A stretch of DNA of 64,000 bases from an uncultured Collinsella sp. Its GTDB lineage: Bacteria; Actinomycetota; Coriobacteriia; Coriobacteriales; Coriobacteriaceae. Below, piece by piece: positions 7,043-14,225 of the stretch (within the stretch, counting starts at the first letter, position 1; each line of letters opens with the position of its first letter). A model generated the notes under the pieces. The model saw nothing but the letters and a program-made list of their open reading frames with translations. It ran no database searches and had not been told where the DNA came from. The stretch is from positions 1 through 64,000 of the forward strand of contig CABUSH010000009.1 in assembly GCA_902494195.1 (NCBI GenBank). Reading direction: 5' to 3'. The translations under genes and the position numbers were made by a program.

Positions 7043-9220
7043 ATGAACTTCCGCTCATCTCTCGCCTGTACCTCGAGCGATATCGCCCGCTGGGGGCTGC
7101 GCTCTGTCCTCAAACGCCAGGGCGGCGTGCTTCCCGGCCGCATCGCTATGAAGATCGACCCCGAGCTGCTAAGCGACCTCGCGGGCCTTGTCGACCGCAG
7201 CGTGGTGATCACCGGCACCAACGGCAAGACCACTACCTCCAACCTCATCGCCGATGCCGTTGCCGCCAGCGGCGCCACCGTGGTATGCAACCGCGCCGGC
7301 AACAACATGGAGCCGGGCGTGGTGGGCGCGTTGCTCGAGGCACGCGGCAACCTTAAGCGAACCGCCAGCAGCAAGCGCGTAGGCGTCTTTGAGTGCGACG
7401 AGCTCTACACGGTGCGCGTCCTGCCCAAGCTCAAGCCGACCTACTTTGTGCTGCTCAACCTGTTCCGCGACCAGCTGGACCGCTACGGCGAGATCGACCA
7501 CACCCAGGACGTCATCGCCCACGCGCTGGAGCTTTCGCCGGCAACGACGCTCGTCTATAACGCCGACGATCCGCTCTGCGCCTCGATCGCCGCACGCGTC
7601 CCCAACACGAGCATCGCCTTTGGCATCGACGGCGCCACGGGCACCGAGTCCGATCGAATTAGCGACTCGCGTTTTTGCTCGCAGTGCAACGCGCCGCTGG
7701 AGTACGACTATGTGCAGTACGGCCAGCTCGGCGCTTATCATTGTCCTTCGTGCGGCTGGGGTCGTCCCGCGCTGGTCCGTCGCGTGACAGGCGTTGAGCT
7801 CACCTGCAGTGGCTACGGCTTTGATCTGAACTTTGGACCCGATACCGACGCACCTGCAACGCGCATCGTCACGCGCTACAACGGCCTGTACATGGTCTAC
7901 AACGTTGCCGCCGCCTTCTTTGCGGCGCGCGAGCTGGGCGTGGACGCAGCTCACCTACAGCCCACGCTCGATGCCTACGTCCCCGCCGGCGGACGCATGG
8001 GCCGCTGGGAGATCGCCGGCCGTACCGTCGAGGCAAACCTGGCCAAAAATCCCGTGGGCTTCGATCGCCAGATCCAGTCCATTAAAACGGCGGGCGGCAG
8101 ACTCTGCGCCTTCTTCCTGAACGACAACGACGCCGACGGCCACGATGTCTCGTGGATCTACGACGTTGACTTCGAGCGCATCGCCGATACCCCAGGGCTT
8201 GTCGCCTTTGTCGGAGGTACGCGCGCGCACGATATGCAGGCACGCCTGAAGTACGCCGGCATCGACGCCGGCATCATCTCGGATATCGAGCAGGCGATCG
8301 GCGCCGTGGCAGACGAGGCCGCCAATGACACCTTCTACGCCGTCGCCAACTACACGGCCTTCCCGCCGCTGGTCAAGGAACTCGACGAGCTTAAGGGCAC
8401 CGCTGCGAGCTCGGTTGCCTCCCACGCCGTAACGCGCGCCGATGGCGGCGCTGTCCCCACCGACATTGTGCCGGTCGAGCTCTCGCGTCCGCTGCGCATC
8501 GTCTACCTGTATCCCGATGCCCTCAACCTCTATGGCGACGGCGGCAACGTCATCGTCCTCGAGCGCCGCTGCGCCTGGCGTGGCATTCCCGTGCGCGTGG
8601 ACGAGGTCCGCATGGGCGAGACGCTCGATCTCACCGACGCCGACATCGTCATGATGGGCGGTGGCTCCGACCGCGACCAGTTGGCTGTGGCACATGAATT
8701 GCTCGCTCAAAAAGACAAGGTCGCGGCCTATGTTGAGGACGGCGGCTCGCTGCTCGCTATCTGCGGCAGCTATCAGCTGCTCGGCCGTTCGTACTATATG
8801 GGCGAAAATCGCATCGAGGGCCTGGGCGTCGTTGCCGCCGAAACCGTGCGCGGCTCCAACCGCCTGATCGGCAACGTCGCCGTCAAGACCGACCTGGCAC
8901 CCGAGCCCTTTGTGGGATTTGAGAATCACGGAGGCCGCACCTTGCTCGATGCAGAGGCCACGCCGCTCGGAACGTCTGTGATCACGGGCACCGGTAACAA
9001 CGGCGACGATGGCTTTGAGGGCCTTATCTATAAGGGCGTCATCGGCACGTACCTACACGGACCGGCACTACCCAAGAACCCCGAGCTCGCTGACTGGCTC
9101 ATCGCCCACGCCCTCGAGCGCCGTGGCGACGCACAGGCCGCCGCCCTGCTGCCGCTCAAGCCCCTCGACGACGCTTACGAGCACGCCGCCCACGACGCCG
9201 CGATGAAGCTCCTCCCCTAA
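7043..9220 (+). CDS. murT-gatD: lipid II isoglutaminyl synthase, MurT-GatD fusion
   Basis: One 725-residue protein joins two subunits that are usually separate. Residues 1-450 are MurT: Mur-ligase P-loop GTNGKTTTS (58-66), a four-cysteine zinc ribbon (Cys212, 215, 234, 237) and the C-terminal DUF1727-type domain with NDNDADGHDVSWIYD (360-374). Residues ~481-695 are GatD, a CobB/CobQ-type glutamine amidotransferase with the nucleophile in AICGSYQ (Cys574) and the catalytic His in GTYLHGP (His672). The enzyme uses ATP and glutamine to convert the alpha-carboxyl of D-Glu in lipid II to D-isoglutamine on the cytoplasmic side. A linker at about 451-480 joins the parts. AGGA precedes the ATG, and a terminator follows the stop. 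Confidence 0.92.
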   Translation: MNFRSSLACTSSDIARWGLRSVLKRQGGVLPGRIAMKIDPELLSDLAGLVDRSVVITGTNGKTTTSNLIADAVAASGATVVCNRAGNNMEPGVVGALLEARGNLKRTASSKRVGVFECDELYTVRVLPKLKPTYFVLLNLFRDQLDRYGEIDHTQDVIAHALELSPATTLVYNADDPLCASIAARVPNTSIAFGIDGATGTESDRISDSRFCSQCNAPLEYDYVQYGQLGAYHCPSCGWGRPALVRRVTGVELTCSGYGFDLNFGPDTDAPATRIVTRYNGLYMVYNVAAAFFAARELGVDAAHLQPTLDAYVPAGGRMGRWEIAGRTVEANLAKNPVGFDRQIQSIKTAGGRLCAFFLNDNDADGHDVSWIYDVDFERIADTPGLVAFVGGTRAHDMQARLKYAGIDAGIISDIEQAIGAVADEAANDTFYAVANYTAFPPLVKELDELKGTAASSVASHAVTRADGGAVPTDIVPVELSRPLRIVYLYPDALNLYGDGGNVIVLERRCAWRGIPVRVDEVRMGETLDLTDADIVMMGGGSDRDQLAVAHELLAQKDKVAAYVEDGGSLLAICGSYQLLGRSYYMGENRIEGLGVVAAETVRGSNRLIGNVAVKTDLAPEPFVGFENHGGRTLLDAEATPLGTSVITGTGNNGDDGFEGLIYKGVIGTYLHGPALPKNPELADWLIAHALERRGDAQAAALLPLKPLDDAYEHAAHDAAMKLLP

Positions 9221-9226
9221 CGCCCC

Positions 9227-9265
9227 ACCACCACAAAGGAGACAGGCGCCTTTGTGGTGGTTTTG
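9227..9265 (+). terminator. terminator of murT-gatD (also a dispersed palindrome copy)
   Basis: ACCACCACAAAGG (9227-9239) pairs with CCTTTGTGGTGGT (9249-9261), followed by TTT. The same hairpin recurs near 42.7, 52.2, 53.2 and 54.8 kb, so this terminator belongs to a dispersed repeat family. A right half alone is present again at about 9448-9467. Confidence 0.8.
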
Positions 9266-9282
9266 ATCTGCCACGTTTGTTT

Positions 9283-9419
9283 GTCTCGATCTGTAACATC
9301 TAGGCCGTTGAAAGTCGTCTTACTGTTACAGATTGAGATGTTCGTCCCGACGCCCGCCGTCTGTCTCGATCTGTAACAGATAGAGCCGATTTGCCCGCCC
9401 AGATGTTACAGATTGAGAT
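9283..9419. repeat. two tandem copies of a palindromic repeat
   Basis: Each copy has GTCTCGATCTGTAACA as left arm and TGTTACAGATTGAGAT as right arm, about 25 bases apart: copy 1 at 9283-9339 and copy 2 at 9363-9419, a period of 80 bases. The arms are identical between copies while the loops differ. The pair sits between the murT-gatD terminator and tRNA-Glu. They could be paired protein-binding sites, RNA hairpins or copies of a small mobile palindrome. Confidence 0.75.
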
Positions 9420-9480
9420 ATTTGAAAATCGGAATAGAAACCCACTCCTTTGTGGTGGTTTTTCAATCTGCCAACGATAT

Positions 9481-9508
9481 GTGAACAGATAAAAAAGTCT
9501 GCTATACT
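9481..9508 (+). promoter_or_regulatory. promoter of tRNA-Glu
   Basis: GTGAAC (9481-9486), a 16-base spacer and TATACT (9503-9508) lie 10 bases before the first base of the tRNA. It is the only good promoter match in this gap. Confidence 0.6.
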
Positions 9509-9518
9509 CTTTCCCGCT

Positions 9519-9595
9519 GTCCCCATCGTCTAGCGGCCAAGGACGCCACCCTTTCAAGGTGGATATCGCGGGTTCGAATCCCGCTGGGGGCACCA
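9519..9595 (+). tRNA. tRNA-Glu (anticodon TTC)
   Basis: The full cloverleaf can be drawn. The acceptor GTCCCCA pairs with TGGGGGC. The anticodon stem CCACC/GGTGG encloses the loop CTTTCAA with anticodon TTC. The T arm is GCGGGTTCGAATCCCGC. CCA is encoded (9593-9595). Translating this region backwards gives the well-known false protein containing PPAGFEP. Confidence 0.95.
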
Positions 9596-9607
9596 CAGAA
9601 TCTGAGA

Positions 9608-9638
9608 AGCCCGTTACCAATTCGGTGGCGGGCTTTTT
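9608..9638 (+). terminator. terminator of tRNA-Glu
   Basis: AGCCCGTTACC (9608-9618) pairs with GGTGGCGGGCT (9624-9634) through two G-T pairs and is followed by a T run, 13 bases after the tRNA. Confidence 0.8.
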
Positions 9639-9648
9639 ACTGCCGATT

Positions 9649-9686
9649 TGCCGGGATTCGAACCCGACAGGGTGCGGATCCCGGCA
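9649..9686. repeat. hairpin containing a tRNA T-arm-like sequence
   Basis: TGCCGGGAT (9649-9657) is the inverted complement of ATCCCGGCA (9678-9686). On the minus strand the right-hand part reads TCGGGTTCGAATCCCGG, which looks like the T stem and loop of a tRNA, but no acceptor or anticodon arms can be found. It may be a tRNA fragment left by an integration event next to tRNA-Glu, or a chance resemblance. Confidence 0.4.
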
Positions 9687-9695
9687 TCATCGCAA

Positions 9696-9923
9696 GGCCC
9701 GTGGGCAAAAAATAGCAAATATGAGTACTGTTACCAATTTAGCAACAGCGATTTCATGCCATCAGAAGGCGATTTAGACGCCAGGGGTCCTACGGCGGAA
9801 GAATTGCAGGCGTTTATCAGCTAAGTACTTGGACATATGTTGCTTAACACTGCATATTTTGCAAAAAGATAATGCTACAGGACTTGTGACAGTACTCATA
9901 TTTGACGTTTTTTGCCCGCGGCC
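9696..9923. mobile_element. MITE-like element with ~38-bp terminal inverted repeats
   Basis: The left end (9696-9734) contains GGGCAAAAAA and CAAATATGAGTACTGTTAC. The right end (9886-9923), read inverted, contains GGGCAAAAAA and CAAATATGAGTACTGTCAC. The 19-base parts differ at one position. The interior (~150 bases) is AT-rich and carries only short reading frames: one on the minus strand of about 41 codons and one on the plus strand of 22 codons (9756-9824, ending LQAFIS). No transposase. Size, terminal repeats and a site beside a tRNA fit a miniature inverted-repeat element, but target-site duplications are not clear. Confidence 0.5.
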
Positions 9924-9980
9924 CCTTATTACGTGGGCGAATCAGTTGCAAAACGGACTCCTAAACGTCCTTCGCAAACA

Positions 9981-10014
9981 AAAAACCGGGGCCCGCATGA
10001 TGCGGACCCCGGTT
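9981..10014 (-). terminator. intrinsic terminator of glnA
   Basis: AACCGGGGCCCGCAT pairs with TGCGGACCCCGGTT around a two-base centre (9984-10014). On the minus strand it is followed by TTTTTTG. It lies 29 bases after the glnA stop. Confidence 0.85.
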
Positions 10015-10043
10015 CAGTACCGTGATGATATGTCAGTTACGCT

Positions 10044-12131
10044 CTACACGTAGAACAGAATGTCGTCGTAGGTCGGGACCGGCCAGTAGTCGGCAGCCAC
10101 GATCTCTTCCATGGCATCCACGGCGGCGCGCAGCGTATCCATAGCGGGAACGACCTCATGTGCGTACACGTTGGCCTGCTCCTGACCATCGAGGGCCTCG
10201 GCCTTCTGATGCACGGCGTCGAGCGCCTTGATGGAGTCGTTGATGGTGGTGATACCGTTGCAGAGCTTGTTGAGCGTGTTCTGCTCGCACTGCATGGCGG
10301 CCTCCGCGCCAGCGGCACGAATAGTCTCAAGGCCCTTAGCGACCTTGGTGGCATAGGCGGTAATGACCGGGCGATAGGTACGACGCGCCTCGCGAACCAT
10401 CGTGGTGGCCTCGATGTTCATGAGCTTGTTGTACTTCTCGAGCTTGCAGTCGTAGCGGCACTGGGCCTCGGCCTTGGTCAGGACACCCGTCTCCTCAAAG
10501 AGCGCAATGGCCTTATCGGAAACAAAGGCGGGCAGGGCGTCGGCCGTGGTCTTGTTGTTGGCAAGGCCGCGCCTCTCGGCCTCAACGGGCCACTCGTCGG
10601 AGTAGCCATCGCCGGAAAAGAGGATGCGCTGGTGGTCGGTCAGGACCTTCTTGCAGTACTCGAGCGCAGCGTCCTGGAACTTATCCTCGGGCGTACCCTC
10701 AAGCGCGTCGGCGAAGGACTTGAGCGACTTGGCCACGGCGGCATCGAGCACCAGGTTGGAGTCGGAGACGTTCTGCTCGGAACCGCAGGCACGGAACTCG
10801 AACTTGTTGCCAGTGAAGGCAAACGGGGAGGTACGGTTGCGGTCAGTGTTGTCCTGCATCAGCTTGGGCAGGGTATCGGCACCCAGGTCGAGCACGCCGC
10901 GCGTGGCATGGACGGAAGCCTTGCCATCGATGATTTTCTCGACGACCTCGGTAAGCTGGTCGCCCAGGAAGATGGACATAATCGCCGGAGGAGCCTCGTT
11001 GGCGCCCAGACGATGATCGTTGCCGGCCGAGGCAACGGAGGCACGCAGGAGCTCCTGATAGTTATCGACGGCCTCGATCACCGCGGTGAGGAAGACGATG
11101 AACTGCAGGTTGTCGAGCGGGGTGTCGCCCGGATCGAGCAGATTCTCGGACTCGGTGCCAAGCGACCAGTTGTTGTGCTTGCCCGAACCGTTGATGCCCT
11201 CGAAGGGCTTCTCGTGCAGCAGGCAGACCAAGTCGTGGCGGGAGGCGATGAGCTTCATCTTCTCCATCATGACCAGATTCTGGTCGATGGCCTCGTTGAC
11301 CTCGCCATAGACCGGTGCGAGCTCATGCTGGCAGGGAGCAACCTCGTTGTGCTTGGTCTTGGCGGGAATGCCAAGCGCCCACAGCTCATCGTCCAGATCC
11401 TTCATATAGGCCGAGACGGTGGGGCGGATAGCGCCAAAGTAGTGCTCCTCGAGCTCCTGGCCCTTGCAGGGAGCAGCACCAAAGAGGGTGCGACCGGTGA
11501 TGACCAGGTCCTTGCGCTTGCGGTAAGCGTCCTTCTTGATCAGGAAGTACTCCTGCTCGTCGCCCACGGAAGGAACGACCTTCTTGGGTGTCTTGCCAAA
11601 CAGCGCCAAAACGCGCTTGGACTCACGCGAGAGCGCGGTCATGGAGCGCAACAGCGGGGTCTTCTTGTCCAGGGCCTCGCCCGTGTAGGAGCAGAAAGCC
11701 GTGGGGATGCACAGGACATCGTCCTTGATAAAGGCGGGGCTGGTGGGATCCCAAGCGGTGTAGCCACGGGCCTCGAAGGTGGCACGCAGGCCGCCGTTGG
11801 GGAAGCTAGAGGCATCGGGCTCGCCCTGGATGAGGTTCTTGCCCGTAAACTTGGTAATGGCGGTGCCGTCGTGGTTGGGCTCCAAGAAGCTGTCGTGCTT
11901 CTCGGAAGTAATGCCCGAAAGAGGCTGGAACCAGTGCGCGTAGTGCGTCGCGCCCTTGGAGATGGCCCAGACCTTCATGGCATGGGCAACGGCGTTGGCC
12001 ACGTCCAGGTCGAGCGGCTCACCGCCCTCGAGGGTTGCAGCAAGGCGCTTCCAAATGTCCTTGGGGAGGTAGTCCTTCATGACTTCCTCAGAGAACACCA
12101 TGGTCCCGAAGCGGTCAGTAAGTTCGGCCAT
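10044..12131 (-). CDS. glnA: glutamine synthetase type III
   Basis: 695 residues, far longer than type I or II enzymes (~450 and ~370) and the normal size of the type III (GlnN) family. It makes glutamine from glutamate, ammonia and ATP in the cytoplasm. Recognisable segments are THYAHWFQPLSG, KHDSFLEP, GLRATFEARGYTAWDPTSP, NEVAPCQHELAPVY and INGSGKHNNWSLGT, which build the active site. The ATG at 12131 is chosen because AAGGGAG precedes it; an upstream ATG at 12194 is in frame but lacks a site. Monocistronic: a terminator follows and the next gene is divergent. An inverted repeat about 80-120 bases upstream may be its nitrogen control site. Confidence 0.95.
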   Translation of the reverse strand: MAELTDRFGTMVFSEEVMKDYLPKDIWKRLAATLEGGEPLDLDVANAVAHAMKVWAISKGATHYAHWFQPLSGITSEKHDSFLEPNHDGTAITKFTGKNLIQGEPDASSFPNGGLRATFEARGYTAWDPTSPAFIKDDVLCIPTAFCSYTGEALDKKTPLLRSMTALSRESKRVLALFGKTPKKVVPSVGDEQEYFLIKKDAYRKRKDLVITGRTLFGAAPCKGQELEEHYFGAIRPTVSAYMKDLDDELWALGIPAKTKHNEVAPCQHELAPVYGEVNEAIDQNLVMMEKMKLIASRHDLVCLLHEKPFEGINGSGKHNNWSLGTESENLLDPGDTPLDNLQFIVFLTAVIEAVDNYQELLRASVASAGNDHRLGANEAPPAIMSIFLGDQLTEVVEKIIDGKASVHATRGVLDLGADTLPKLMQDNTDRNRTSPFAFTGNKFEFRACGSEQNVSDSNLVLDAAVAKSLKSFADALEGTPEDKFQDAALEYCKKVLTDHQRILFSGDGYSDEWPVEAERRGLANNKTTADALPAFVSDKAIALFEETGVLTKAEAQCRYDCKLEKYNKLMNIEATTMVREARRTYRPVITAYATKVAKGLETIRAAGAEAAMQCEQNTLNKLCNGITTINDSIKALDAVHQKAEALDGQEQANVYAHEVVPAMDTLRAAVDAMEEIVAADYWPVPTYDDILFYV

Positions 12132-12210
12132 ACGGAACTCCCTTCGTATCGGCACCGCGTGAGAAGCGGTGTTGATTACTAACGAACGAGTCATAGCTTA
12201 GACTCGCCGT

Positions 12211-12248
12211 GTTTCCGCGACATTACCGTTATGTTGCCGTCGCGAAAC
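12211..12248. promoter_or_regulatory. inverted repeat upstream of glnA, possible nitrogen-control site
   Basis: GTTTCCGCGAC (12211-12221) and GTCGCGAAAC (12239-12248) form an imperfect inverted repeat. Read on the minus strand the region shows GCAAC-N6-GTAAT-N6-GAAAC, 11-base phasing that resembles the actinobacterial GlnR box pattern (GTnAC-N6-GAAAC) with mismatches. The GlnR reading is an inference only. Confidence 0.3.
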
Positions 12249-12341
12249 CAATCATTGAGGTTACCCTATCGAGGCGGCGTTGCCACCCTCAACAGCCAAT
12301 CAACTGCATAAATTGCAGACCTCTCCCCATGGTTTAAGGGT

Positions 12342-12418
12342 AGTCAATTTGGGACGGGGCTTTCTTAACTGGTATTTCGCATCAGATACCATTCAATATA
12401 GCCCCATCCTACATTGAC
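12342..12418. repeat. long imperfect hairpin before metF
   Basis: Two ~34-base arms, one starting at GTCAAT (12343) and the other ending at ATTGAC (12418), match at about 26 of 34 positions, including GGGGCT/AGCCCC and GGTAT/ATACC around a ten-base loop. It could be a decayed mobile palindrome or a structured leader; it ends 137 bases before the metF start. Confidence 0.4.
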
Positions 12419-12555
12419 CGCTCTGTTATAGGAAATGCCGATAGCGAAACATCTTCGATTGATATTTCCAAATAGCGAGTAAAACTCCACCGTAGCGCAG
12501 TGGTGCTGTAGAATCCTTACAACACATCACACTAATGTATCTAGAGGAGCACGAT

Positions 12556-13428
12556 ATGCGCGTCGACGAGGTTTTTAAGCAGGCAGCATCCCAGGGCACC
12601 GCGCCCGTTTCGTTTGAGATGTTCCCGCCCAAGGGCGAGCTGACCCTCGACACGGCTCGCGAGGTGGCAGGCAGTCTGTGCAAGCTTTCGCCGAGCTTTG
12701 TCTCGGTCACCTGCTCGGCCGGCGGCTCGGGCAACGGTGCCACCACCGCCCCCATCGCGCATATGATTACGAGCGAATTCGATACACCCTCGGTGGCACA
12801 CCTCACCTGTGTGGGCCGCTCGCACGCCGATATCGCCGCCAAGGTCGACGAATACCGCTCCGCCGGCGTAGAAAATGTGCTGGCCCTGCGCGGTGATCTT
12901 CCCGCTGGCGCGACCGAGGACGACAAGCCCGCCTCCGACTACGCCTACGCCCATGACCTCATCCCTGAGCTCGTCGACGCCGGCTTTTGCGTGGGCGCCG
13001 CAGCCTACCCCGAGGGCCACATTGCTTGCGAGGATCTTAACCTCTCGGTCGAGCACCTCAAGCAAAAGCAAGACGCCGGCGCGAGCTTCTTTGTGACACA
13101 GCTCTTCTTTGATAACGAGTGCTTCTACCGTTTTCGCGAGCTTGCTGACAAGGCCGGTATCACCGTGCCCATTACCGCGGGCATCATGCCGTTTATGGGC
13201 AAGTCGCAGATCAGCCGCATGGTCTTTATGTGCGGTGCGTCGCTGCCCTCCCCCGTCATCAAGATTCTCGCCAAGTACGAGAACGACCCCGAGAGCCTGC
13301 AGGCAGCCGGTGTAGATTATGCCGCCCGTCAGCTTTGCGACCTTAAGGAGCACGGTGCCGACGGTCTGCACCTGTACACTATGAATCGTCCTGCGATCGC
13401 CGCAACCATTATGGAGCGCCTGAGGTAA
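12556..13428 (+). CDS. metF: methylenetetrahydrofolate reductase
   Basis: 290 residues, the usual length of the bacterial flavin enzyme. It reduces 5,10-methylene-THF to 5-methyl-THF, the methyl donor for methionine synthase. Family segments visible are SFEMFPPKGE (N-terminal strand and catalytic Glu region), FVSVTCSAGG, HLTCVGRS, NVLALRGD, GAAAYPEGH, FFVTQLFFDN and PITAGIMP. The ATG at 12556 follows GAGGAG at good spacing. Its stop overlaps the start of the next gene (TAATG), and metH follows. The three genes form a compact methionine-synthesis unit. Confidence 0.95.
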   Translation: MRVDEVFKQAASQGTAPVSFEMFPPKGELTLDTAREVAGSLCKLSPSFVSVTCSAGGSGNGATTAPIAHMITSEFDTPSVAHLTCVGRSHADIAAKVDEYRSAGVENVLALRGDLPAGATEDDKPASDYAYAHDLIPELVDAGFCVGAAAYPEGHIACEDLNLSVEHLKQKQDAGASFFVTQLFFDNECFYRFRELADKAGITVPITAGIMPFMGKSQISRMVFMCGASLPSPVIKILAKYENDPESLQAAGVDYAARQLCDLKEHGADGLHLYTMNRPAIAATIMERLR

Positions 13429-14216
13429 TGGAAAAACCGCACATCGATACAGCTTTTGGTGAACTGCCGACCGACCTTGCGTCGCCGGCGCTCTACCGTA
13501 TCGATGCCGCCCATCGCCCCCGAGTCGACCGTGCCGAGATGCTGCGCTACCTGGGCTACGGCGGTCAGCAGATTGAGCCCGAGCTGTCGCAGCGTATTGA
13601 ACTTGTCGTTGAGCGTCTGGAGCTGGACATTGAGCCCCGCGGCGTGCGCCGCATATTTGCCATCGATGCCACGGGAGTCGATGAACAGGGCGATCCTTGC
13701 ATTCGCTTGGTCGGCACCAACGTTGAGCTGCGCGGTCGCGATATCTATCGCCACCTCAAAGACGCCCGCTTTGCCGCACTCATGGCATGCACCCTCGGCA
13801 TGGACGCCGAGCGTCGCCTGCGCACCACGGGAGCCCAGCAGCCCCTAGAGGGAACCGTGCTCGACGCCGCATGCTCTGCCTATGTAGAAGCCGCCGTCGA
13901 GCAGATGGACCAGCAGGTCAAGGCTGCGGCCGCCGCACACGGACTCGCCGGCAACTGGCGCTTTAGTCCCGGCTACGGCGACTGCCCGCTTACGGCCCAG
14001 CGCTCAATCGTTGCTGCGCTCAACGCTACGCGGCTCATCGGGCTTACCGTCACACCTACCAACCTGCTCATGCCCACCAAGAGCGTGACCGCAGTAATCG
14101 GTCTATTTGACGGTGAGGTCCACGACGCCCAGAGCCGCCCTACCTGCAATATCTGCCGCATGCGCGAGCACTGCCGCTTCCGCGCCGCCCACACCACCTG
14201 CTATTCCAGCCATTAG
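13428..14216 (+). CDS. free-standing methionine synthase (MetH) activation-domain protein
   Basis: 262 residues. The start overlaps the metF stop. The protein matches the reactivation module normally at the C-terminus of cobalamin-dependent MetH: the central RFSPGYGDCPL corresponds to the SAM-binding RxSxGYPxCPD-type loop, and LGLTVTPTNLLMPTKSV-like text (here IGLTVTPTNLLMPTKSVTAV) follows as in that domain. Four clustered cysteines near the C-terminus (TCNICRMREHC) suggest an added metal or iron-sulfur site. The expected role is reductive methylation of inactive cob(II)alamin in the MetH encoded 9 bases downstream. The split arrangement explains why that MetH is short. Confidence 0.85.
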   Translation: MEKPHIDTAFGELPTDLASPALYRIDAAHRPRVDRAEMLRYLGYGGQQIEPELSQRIELVVERLELDIEPRGVRRIFAIDATGVDEQGDPCIRLVGTNVELRGRDIYRHLKDARFAALMACTLGMDAERRLRTTGAQQPLEGTVLDAACSAYVEAAVEQMDQQVKAAAAAHGLAGNWRFSPGYGDCPLTAQRSIVAALNATRLIGLTVTPTNLLMPTKSVTAVIGLFDGEVHDAQSRPTCNICRMREHCRFRAAHTTCYSSH

Positions 14217-14225
14217 GAGCCCTCG

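Larger units (their letters stand above)
12132..12555. other. divergent control region between glnA and metF
   Basis: About 420 bases with no gene. It holds an inverted repeat near glnA (12211-12248) and a long imperfect hairpin (12342-12418), both listed separately. I see no cobalamin or SAM riboswitch signature before metF. Confidence 0.5.

Noticed and set aside
9283..9419. Reading the tandem palindromes as a CRISPR array
   Set aside because: Only two units, the repeats are inverted arms rather than direct repeats around unique spacers, and no cas genes are near.
9300..9620. Minus-strand open frame containing PPAGFEPAISTLKG over tRNA-Glu
   Set aside because: It is the known false protein made by translating a tRNA gene backwards; the tRNA is complete.
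10158..12182. 674-codon plus-strand open frame opposite glnA
   Set aside because: Shadow frame caused by GC-rich third positions; no ribosome site, low-complexity Gly/Val/Leu composition, and glnA is certain.
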